Source of the DNA: Carboxylicivirga sediminis
Lineage (GTDB): Bacteria; Bacteroidota; Bacteroidia; Bacteroidales; Marinilabiliaceae
Length of the DNA: 64,000 nucleotides
Assembly (NCBI RefSeq): GCF_018156225.1
Contig: NZ_JAGTAR010000024.1
Location: 1 to 64,000 of the forward strand
Direction: 5' to 3'
Shown here: one piece after another, positions 58,207 through 64,000 of the stretch
Layout: each line of letters starts with the position of its first letter
Position numbering within the stretch: position 1 is the first letter of the stretch
Notes under the pieces: generated by a model
What the model saw: the letters and a program-made list of their open reading frames with translations, nothing else
The model's database searches: none
What the model was told of the DNA's origin: nothing
Position numbers and translations under genes: made by a program

Positions 58207-58351
58207 GTGCTATTGCTTTATTGCCTGCTGATAATTTTATCACGGCACTTGCTCAAAACAGCATGCCAGAAAATGATAGTATCTAAATCAGTTGTGGAAG
58301 TATTACTTATTAATATCATTTAACAAACACTAACAGGTTGGTTTAAATTTC

Positions 58352-58367
58352 TGGCATAACACTTGCT
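58352..58367 (+). promoter_or_regulatory. sigma-54-like promoter, copy 2
   Basis: TGGCATAACACTTGCT matches the -24/-12 consensus at every strongly conserved position (GG and GC, correct spacing). The predicted start is 58378. A housekeeping-type arrangement (TTTG at 58369, 18 nt, TAGATTTG at 58391) is also present and is the alternative reading. Confidence 0.65.
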
Positions 58368-58377
58368 ATTTGTCTTG

Positions 58378-58449
58378 TAGATTTTTTTCATAGATTTGGG
58401 TTAGGTTAGTAAATGGGATGATAAACAACGGTTTATATCCCATTTTTTT
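58378..58449 (+). ncRNA. small RNA, copy 2 (about 72 nt)
   Basis: Same 5' part as copy 1. The terminator stem has A in place of G in the 3' arm (GTTTATATCCCA), which turns a G-T pair into an A-T pair, so the stem is kept and slightly improved. Confidence 0.7.
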
Positions 58450-58596
58450 GTGCCATTAATTTCGTATGCTGTCATTATATATCTGACACGGCCATCGTGT
58501 ATGGGATGCCTGCAAAGATGATCATATTTAAAGCGGTTGTAGAAGCATTACTTATTGATATCATTTAACAAACGCTAACAGGCCAGTTTAAATTTC

Positions 58597-58612
58597 TGGC
58601 ATAGCACTTGCA
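58597..58612 (+). promoter_or_regulatory. sigma-54-like promoter, copy 3
   Basis: TGGCATAGCACTTGCA, again a full match at the conserved positions; the predicted start is 58623. Confidence 0.65.
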
Positions 58613-58622
58613 AATTGTCTTA

Positions 58623-58694
58623 TAGATTTTTTTCATAGATTTGGGTTAGGTTAAAAATAGGATGGTAAACAACGGTTTAGCATCCTATTTTTTT
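58623..58694 (+). ncRNA. small RNA, copy 3 (about 72 nt)
   Basis: The 5' part is the same. The hairpin is TAGGATGGTAAAC, AACG, GTTTAGCATCCTA: its outer stem differs from copies 1 and 2 on both arms and still pairs, which is compensatory change. On the opposite strand this hairpin may also terminate alkC, which ends 15 nt away. Confidence 0.7.
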
Positions 58695-58708
58695 ATGGAC
58701 ACTCTTTA

Positions 58709-59827
58709 TCAGGTTTGCAAAGTAAATGCCGCTTCTTCAAATTCAGAACCGTTGATAATTAAACTCACATAATGCTCGCCTGAATGATACTTGCGGGTTG
58801 AGACAAGCCTGAATGATTGTCGCCTGCTGATGGTTGTGCTTGAACCCGATGCGTATTTTTTCTCACTTATTTTAAATACCTTTCGGGTGTGGTGGCCTTT
58901 TTGCTTCAGAAAATAAATGGCATATTCCAGGCGGACCAATATGCTTTCATTAGAATGGTTATATAGCTCGAAGCTAAATTCCAGATCATCACCCACACTA
59001 ATCCTATCGTTTGTGATAGAAAAGTTGCGTACTTCCATATGTTCTGGTGCACCAAAGCCAAATAATTCAAGTACTTCCCGGTTGCCTGCTTTTAATAATG
59101 TTCGGCATGCATGTTTTACAATCCAGTCAGTATTCTTTGAGTGTCCCTTCCATTTGGTGGCAATGTCTATGGTTACCTGAGGATTGTCTTTAGATATGTC
59201 GTTTAAATTGTTGGCAACACTTTTTCTTACGTAGGCTGAGTCGTCTTGCTTTAAGGCTTCTAAAACAGGTATTACAGGAGTAGGATCATGCTTAAAACGT
59301 CTTAGTGCCATGCCCCATGGTAAACGTGGTCGACAGCCTTCAGAAGCCAGCCGCCGGACATGCTCATTGGGGTGTGCAGTCCATTTCTGTATCACATTCA
59401 TCATTTTATCTTCATACTTGATGATGAACGGCCTGACTGCTAATTCACAGGTAGAAAAAGGTGTGATGGTTTCAAATGCCCTGATTGATGTCTTAAAGTC
59501 ATGCAGCCCGTTTAGTTCGATATAGTGTGGGAAGATCATAAATACCAGGTCGGGGTATTTTACCTTGTCTTCTACACGATTATTCCTTAACCAGATAATT
59601 ATTTGTTCTATTTGTTCAATGCTTTTGGGATAGTCGCTCGATAAATAGTTGGTAAGAATAGTGGTGATGTGATGCATGCGCTGCTTTAATTCCAACTCCT
59701 CCCACTCTGAATTATAGATTTCTCTCAGGAATTGCTGCTTGTCAAAGTGTTCTAACACATTCTGCAAAGCATCTGTTAGGGCTTCAAAAAATTTTTGTGA
59801 GTAAAGGTTCTTAAATAAATCTGCCAT
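58709..59827 (-). CDS. alkC: DNA alkylation repair glycosylase AlkC-like
   Basis: 372 residues. About 1-265 is an all-helical HEAT-like repeat domain of the AlkC/AlkD superfamily; the segment EHVRRLASEGCRPRLPWGMALRRFKHDP near 155-185 and YVRKSVANNLNDISKDNP near 205 carry the conserved residues of AlkC proteins. About 270-372 is a beta-sandwich, Ig-like tail (FSITNDRISVGDDLEFSFEL), which is found in one AlkC subgroup. The family removes N3-methyladenine or N3-methylcytosine from DNA without flipping the base out. It is a single gene in this window. Confidence 0.85.
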   Translation of the reverse strand: MADLFKNLYSQKFFEALTDALQNVLEHFDKQQFLREIYNSEWEELELKQRMHHITTILTNYLSSDYPKSIEQIEQIIIWLRNNRVEDKVKYPDLVFMIFPHYIELNGLHDFKTSIRAFETITPFSTCELAVRPFIIKYEDKMMNVIQKWTAHPNEHVRRLASEGCRPRLPWGMALRRFKHDPTPVIPVLEALKQDDSAYVRKSVANNLNDISKDNPQVTIDIATKWKGHSKNTDWIVKHACRTLLKAGNREVLELFGFGAPEHMEVRNFSITNDRISVGDDLEFSFELYNHSNESILVRLEYAIYFLKQKGHHTRKVFKISEKKYASGSSTTISRRQSFRLVSTRKYHSGEHYVSLIINGSEFEEAAFTLQT

Positions 59828-59937
59828 AAGTTAATACTATCGGATAAAGTTCGGGGCAAAATACTTAAGAACTTATAAAGCTGCAAGAATAGGGAAGCAA
59901 CTTATCAAGACGCTATAGCTAGTAAATGTATCTAAAA

Positions 59938-59970
59938 GAAACGGAGCAATAGTGTGTATTGCCCCGTTTC
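59938..59970 (-). terminator. terminator of the thioredoxin-like gene cluster
   Basis: On the minus strand GAAACGG...GCAATA and TATTGC...CCGTTTC form a long hairpin followed by TTTTAG. Confidence 0.75.
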
Positions 59971-60004
59971 ATGTAATCGCCTTAGGCAGGATGAAATCAG
60001 ATAA

Positions 60005-61180
60005 TTAATGAGTTTCGTTATTTACCTTCTTCTTTAAAGCCGATATACGTTCTTCCAATTGTTTGATTTCATCGCCGGTGTTATCTGCTTTTACAAGTAT
60101 TTTAAGTTTTTCTTCCAGATAAACGATGTTATTAACCAGTGGCCATTGACTTACTTCAAATGCTTTTTCCATCCACTCTGCAGCCTGCATAAAGTGCTCA
60201 GATCTGGCTGCCTCATCTTGAGAGATAACGAGGGCCCAGTTGTAATACAATAAGGCATTATTTGCCACGTGATAGCCTTGTGTAATATTGTTTTGTACTT
60301 TTCTGATAAAGTCATCCCATTTTTTTTCTGTTCGATAAATATCCTCTTCCAGAAATGCCACAATTTTATCACGGTCCTTAACCCGACGTTTCTTCAGTGT
60401 TTTGCAAAGGTGAGTATAACCTTCCTGATCTACACCATTTTTACTAATCATTGTTCGGCCATGGCTAAGGTAACTCATAAATAGTTTCTGTTCGATCTCT
60501 TCTGCTGGATAACGCTCCTTAAAGTCCTTCTGGTGCTTATCAAACCAAATAAAAGCCGGAGAGTAGATGTCATCGAGATAGTTCTTAATCAAAACGTAAT
60601 TAGACTCGTTTAATAGTTCACTTTTTTGGTGCTTCGTAAAATATCCATTTAACACCTGCTGAATGGTTTGCCTGTCGAAAGCCATTTTTAATGCTTCAAT
60701 GTACTTTAGCATCAGTTCGTAGTTCTCAGGTGAAGCCTGATAGTTGCGTTTCAAGGCCGCTAATCCTTTTCCTTCGAGCACTACGTTTGCCAATTGCAGT
60801 AATTCATCAGTATTGGGAGCACCCACTACTTTGTGGAGCTCATTGCCTTCAGCATCCACCCAGATAAGCGTTGGGTAGGCCGCTACATTATACTGGCTTT
60901 TCAATGCGGGGCCGTCTCCCTTTTCCATATCAATTTTATAGTTGATAAAATTATTGTTGAAAAGCTGTCCCACTACTGCTTGGGTGAATACGTTTTTCGA
61001 TAACATTTTACAAGGACCACACCATGATGTATAGCAATCAATGAATATGGGCTTGTTATGTTCTTTTGCCAGTTGTTTAACTTCTTCCCATTTGCCATGC
61101 GTGAATTGAATGCCCTCACTTGATTGTGCAAAGCCATTCAACAAAGCCATGCTAAAAATTACGCTTAAAATAAATCTCAT
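60005..61180 (-). CDS. secreted thioredoxin-family protein (391 aa)
   Basis: A signal peptide (FILSVIFSMALLNGFAQ), then a thioredoxin domain at about residues 22-140 with FIDCYTSWCGPCKMLS and the cis-proline loop AAYPTLIWVD, then a helical C-terminal part of about 250 residues with repeated short helices. The N-terminal half is a close relative of the next protein (GIQFTHGKWEEV against GIQFTHDSWEAI), so the two genes arose by duplication. The role is probably reduction or isomerisation of disulfides in the periplasm; the C-terminal part is unassigned. Confidence 0.85.
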   Translation of the reverse strand: MRFILSVIFSMALLNGFAQSSEGIQFTHGKWEEVKQLAKEHNKPIFIDCYTSWCGPCKMLSKNVFTQAVVGQLFNNNFINYKIDMEKGDGPALKSQYNVAAYPTLIWVDAEGNELHKVVGAPNTDELLQLANVVLEGKGLAALKRNYQASPENYELMLKYIEALKMAFDRQTIQQVLNGYFTKHQKSELLNESNYVLIKNYLDDIYSPAFIWFDKHQKDFKERYPAEEIEQKLFMSYLSHGRTMISKNGVDQEGYTHLCKTLKKRRVKDRDKIVAFLEEDIYRTEKKWDDFIRKVQNNITQGYHVANNALLYYNWALVISQDEAARSEHFMQAAEWMEKAFEVSQWPLVNNIVYLEEKLKILVKADNTGDEIKQLEERISALKKKVNNETH

Positions 61181-61197
61181 ATTTTACTGTTTATAAC

Positions 61198-61227
61198 AAG
61201 CGCCTTGAATTGATATCCAAGGCGCTT
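61198..61227. other. hairpin between the two thioredoxin genes
   Basis: AAGCGCCTTG and CAAGGCGCTT form a 10-bp stem. There is no clear T run on the minus strand, so it may be a weak terminator or an mRNA-processing or stability element. Confidence 0.5.
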
Positions 61228-61255
61228 GAGTGTTAAACCTATTATTAACCTATCA

Positions 61256-62566
61256 CTAAAATCCACCCATTTTCATAGCTGGAATAGCACGACCGCCTGT
61301 GTTGCCTTCTTCTTTAGCTTTTTGAGCCTCCTTGTAGGTTTTATCAAGCAGTAAACGATGCTTTGGCACTATGTTATCGAACAAGTCGCTCATAGCCTTT
61401 GCCACTGCCAAACGCTCACCTGTTATCCCAGCCTTCTGTGCAAACCCGTAACTGTCGCGATAGGCAATTGATAAACTGAACATATCCAGTTCTTCGGCTG
61501 CCATTTGTCCAGCCACCACATCATCCATCAGCTTTAAAGCGCGTTCAAAACATGCCTTATCCTGACAATCCCTAAGTTGATTCAATAGGTTGAAACCTGA
61601 TTCCGAGTAGTATCTAGGATTTGTCGCCAATCCTTTTGAGAATTTCTCTTCAACCACATCCATATAGGTGCTATAATCTTTAACCTGAATTAATAAAGCG
61701 CGATTGATATAGTCCTTAATACCCTCGATTCCTTCAAAGCCATTCGACTCCATTAATTTAATCAGCTTATCAAACTTTTTCTGGTCAAATTCGGCTTTGC
61801 TATTTACTTTGGTAAGTTTTCCGGCATAGTTGTAGTACATGCCCGATTCGAAATACTCACCTTGAAAGCCGTTGGCCTCAACGAACTTTGCCTTGTTCTT
61901 ATAGAAATATGCCGCCTCTTTGCTGAATGGATCATTCACATAGCGGCTCATCAACCAAAAATATTCTTTTTTGTGCCAATCCGTCTTTGGTATCAGCTTA
62001 AGATATTGTAGTGTAACCTCTTCAGCTTTTGGATCACTGACTTTTACAAGGTAGCTCAGGTATTCTTCTGTTGTTTTTAAATCCTTCTTATTCTTTTTGT
62101 AGGCAGCGGCCAATGCTTCGGCTCGCTTAGCTTCTGCAGGTGCTCCTTTAGCTTCCTTGAGCAGTTCCTCTGCCGGACGGAAACCAACCACACGGTGCAA
62201 TACTTTCTCGTTATTTGGGTCAATAAATAACATTGTTGGGAAAGCAGAAACGCCAAACTTGTTCTTCAAATCAACGCCTTCGCCTTTCTCACAATCAATT
62301 TTTACATTTATAAAGTTGGCATTAAAATAATCGCCTACCTCTTTTTGTGGAAACACCTGTTTTGCCAGCATTTTGCAGGGACCACACCAGGTTGTATGGC
62401 AATCGGCAAAAATAATTTTGTTTTCGCTTTTTGCTTTCGATACGATAGCCTCCCAACTGTCATGGGTGAATTGAATCCCCTCGTTACCTTCATTCTCAGC
62501 TTTTAATTGATTGGAAGCAATCAGCAAAAGAGAGCAAGTTGCTAATATTGAAAATAGTTTTTTCAT
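61256..62566 (-). CDS. secreted thioredoxin-family protein (436 aa)
   Basis: A signal peptide (LFSILATCSLLLIASNQLKA), a thioredoxin domain at about 28-150 with FADCHTTWCGPCKMLA and SAFPTMLFID, then a helical C-terminal region of about 280 residues. It is paralogous to the 391-residue protein downstream. It lies 23 nt after the TlpA-like lipoprotein gene on the same strand, so the three probably share one transcript that began beyond 63729. Confidence 0.85.
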   Translation of the reverse strand: MKKLFSILATCSLLLIASNQLKAENEGNEGIQFTHDSWEAIVSKAKSENKIIFADCHTTWCGPCKMLAKQVFPQKEVGDYFNANFINVKIDCEKGEGVDLKNKFGVSAFPTMLFIDPNNEKVLHRVVGFRPAEELLKEAKGAPAEAKRAEALAAAYKKNKKDLKTTEEYLSYLVKVSDPKAEEVTLQYLKLIPKTDWHKKEYFWLMSRYVNDPFSKEAAYFYKNKAKFVEANGFQGEYFESGMYYNYAGKLTKVNSKAEFDQKKFDKLIKLMESNGFEGIEGIKDYINRALLIQVKDYSTYMDVVEEKFSKGLATNPRYYSESGFNLLNQLRDCQDKACFERALKLMDDVVAGQMAAEELDMFSLSIAYRDSYGFAQKAGITGERLAVAKAMSDLFDNIVPKHRLLLDKTYKEAQKAKEEGNTGGRAIPAMKMGGF

Positions 62567-62589
62567 CTTATATTTTAATTTTTCGTTGA

Positions 62590-63729
62590 TTATTTAGATA
62601 ATAGTTCGTCTAGTTTCTCATCTATCTTCTTACCTCTAAGTTGCTTTGCAACAATCTTACCTTCTTTATCCAGGATGATGATAAACGGTATGCCACTGAA
62701 CTGGTAGTCTTTCATGGTTTGTTTTCCAGCATTAGGCGCTAATACCTGAGCCCATTCCATATTTTCTTCTGCCAATGCTTTATGCCAGTCGGCCTCCTTT
62801 TTATCAATGGAAACGCTCAATACTTCAACTCCCTTAGGGTGGTATTCTTCGTACACCTCCTTCAGGTGAGGAATTTCATTTCGGCACGGACCACACCAGG
62901 ATGCCCAAAAATCGATGACAACAATTTTTCCTTTAAAATCCTCAGGCGAAACCATAACACCTTCAGGAGTTGGGTAAGAGAAGTGTGGGGCCACTTTTCC
63001 CAGTTTCACCTTTTCAGCAGCTGCCCGGGCTTCTTCCTTGTCTTTGATGTATTTGAACAGTGGAGGATAAGTAGGGTTAGTCTTTTCTAGAGTTGCAAGG
63101 GTTTGATCGATTATATCTTTATCGGTTTTATCGCGCAGGCGACTGATGACTGCCAATACGCTGTTTCTGTCAGCATATTGTTGAGCCAGAAAACGAAAGC
63201 GGGCCCTGTCATCATCACTGGCAACACCGTACAACTGACCAGCAATCTCGCCATACTTTTCAGGAACATCTTTGGTAGCTTTGTAGACGGTTTGTGAGAG
63301 TCCGATAATCAACTGGTACGAACGGTAATTAACAAAGTTAAGGTGGTTCATCACCTCATTTTTAGGGCCCCCATTGATGTATACGTAAGGAGGATTCTTG
63401 ATTTTAATCTTGGCAGTGTCCTGGCCCCGGAAATCAATATTGAGATCTTCATCTTCGGCCCAGAAACGTACCGATTGCCATTTTTGACAGTCCAGGTTGT
63501 ATTCCCCCGGCTGGCTGGTATTCATGCTGTAACTATAGCTGCCATCTTCAGCCACCTGAAATGAATCGGTCACCACTTTTTCGCCATCCCTGTATTGCGA
63601 GATGTACATCTTGAATTTATTATCAGGAAACTTTACTTTTCCTGAGATGGTAATTGTGTCTTTAGGCTGTGTATTGCACGCACTCAAAAGGATAATTACC
63701 ATTGAGGCCAGTGTTAATCTAACTTTCAT
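62590..63729 (-). CDS. TlpA-like lipoprotein with N-terminal DUF4369-type domain
   Basis: 379 residues. The N-terminus TLASMVIILLSAC is a lipoprotein signal with the cysteine at residue 18. A beta-rich domain at about 25-115 (ITISGKVKFPDNKF, then DSFQVAEDGSYSYS) fits the DUF4369 family. The C-terminal redoxin domain (about 240-379) has VIDFWASWCGPCRNEIP and FSGIPFIIILDKEG with the cis-proline. Such proteins are frequent in Bacteroidota and act as periplasmic thiol-disulfide reductases; the exact partner is unknown. Confidence 0.88.
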   Translation of the reverse strand: MKVRLTLASMVIILLSACNTQPKDTITISGKVKFPDNKFKMYISQYRDGEKVVTDSFQVAEDGSYSYSMNTSQPGEYNLDCQKWQSVRFWAEDEDLNIDFRGQDTAKIKIKNPPYVYINGGPKNEVMNHLNFVNYRSYQLIIGLSQTVYKATKDVPEKYGEIAGQLYGVASDDDRARFRFLAQQYADRNSVLAVISRLRDKTDKDIIDQTLATLEKTNPTYPPLFKYIKDKEEARAAAEKVKLGKVAPHFSYPTPEGVMVSPEDFKGKIVVIDFWASWCGPCRNEIPHLKEVYEEYHPKGVEVLSVSIDKKEADWHKALAEENMEWAQVLAPNAGKQTMKDYQFSGIPFIIILDKEGKIVAKQLRGKKIDEKLDELLSK

Positions 63730-63749
63730 ATGTGTTTGTTTTTTAGGTA

Positions 63750-64000
63750 CTAATTAAACTTCTTCTCCAGGTTGTTTTGCATCAGCATCCATTCGCTGAT
63801 AATCAGCTTTTCAATTTTCTTATCCTGAGTAGCATCGCCAGTGCTGAATATGCCTTCGAACTGCACATAGGCATTGTCTTCATCTCTGCCTACCAGAATA
63901 CGGTACACCAAAGGCTGGTTGTAATAGTCCGATTGGGTGATGTAATAGACCATTATTCGTTCCTGGTTATCAAGAACGCTTATTTCCTGCACCCTGCGTT
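63750..64000 (-). CDS. unrecognised protein, 3' part only
   Basis: The reading frame is open to the right edge of the window, so only the last 80 or so residues are seen and the true start lies outside. The visible part reads MVYYITQSDYYNQPLVYRILVG and ends NNLEKKFN; it is polar with several strands. I do not recognise the family. It stops 20 nt before the TlpA-like lipoprotein gene and is probably in the same transcript. Confidence 0.5.
   Translation of the reverse strand, partial: RRVQEISVLDNQERIMVYYITQSDYYNQPLVYRILVGRDEDNAYVQFEGIFSTGDATQDKKIEKLIISEWMLMQNNLEKKFN

Larger units (their letters stand above)
58109..58697 (+). repeat. three tandem copies of a small-RNA unit, period 243-245 bp
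   Basis: The promoter boxes start at 58109, 58352 and 58597. Copies 2 and 3 are similar over the whole period, including about 70 bp upstream of the promoter. Copy 1 is diverged upstream, but its promoter core and RNA region are conserved. All three share a CTAACA word 15-16 nt before the -24 element. No open frame spans the array. Confidence 0.85.

Noticed and set aside
58109-58697. CRISPR array or mobile-element remnant in the triplicated region
   Set aside because: The period of about 244 bp is too long for CRISPR, there is no transposase or terminal inverted repeat, and the conserved part has a promoter-terminator layout.

Overview
The window looks like chromosomal DNA of a Bacteroidota, most likely a marine or anaerobic Marinilabiliales-type bacterium; the order is inference. 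Support comes from three large secreted proteins with type IX secretion (T9SS) C-terminal sorting domains, a RemB-like gliding-associated barrel, a DAHP synthase/chorismate mutase fusion, many secreted thioredoxin-fold proteins, and the repeated use of the Bacteroidota housekeeping promoter box TAnnTTTG. No phage, insertion sequence or CRISPR array was seen.

Layout. 1-1300: a gene-free stretch with a terminator, two copies of an 80-bp intergenic repeat and a 42-bp tandem minisatellite. 1302-3087: L-fucose mutarotase and L-fucose/H+ symporter. 3143-3491: three identical tRNA-Lys(TTT) genes on the minus strand, each followed by a terminator-like hairpin. 3657-6977: a Memo-AMMECR1 fusion, a metallophosphoesterase and the partner radical SAM enzyme, in one operon. 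7257-8351: an orphan double-hotdog (MaoC-like) protein. 8607-30782: three paralogous T9SS-exported proteins of 737, 2801 and 3550 residues. 31190-34131: an orphan receiver protein, tadA and aspS. 34291-36169: a RemB-like barrel and, upstream of it, a structured RNA candidate. 36378-40290: an AsmA-like protein, a DsbA-like protein and a cysteine-rich lipoprotein. 40366-42272: a TlpA-like protein and mnmA. 42437-46631: a phenylalanine/tyrosine operon (pheA, aminotransferase, DAHP synthase-chorismate mutase, tyrA). 46772-57966: a sensor kinase, an ABC-F protein, an acyltransferase, a STAS protein, an AhpD-like protein, miaB, a tandem universal stress protein, a SPOR protein and purF. 58109-58697: a triplicated small-RNA locus. 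58709-64000: alkC, then a run of secreted thioredoxin-like proteins.

The two most interesting signals are non-coding. First, between purF and alkC lie three tandem copies, about 244 bp apart, of a roughly 72-nt RNA gene. Each has a sigma-54-like -24/-12 box exactly 26 nt before a conserved start and ends in a terminator hairpin whose stem is kept by compensatory changes. Second, the aromatic amino-acid operon is preceded by a 22-codon leader peptide containing FFYNFYYFFF. A terminator and a 10-bp competing antiterminator that begins at the leader stop codon complete a classical attenuator. A third RNA candidate lies upstream of the RemB-like gene; it has a two-hairpin junction closed by a stem that competes with a terminator.
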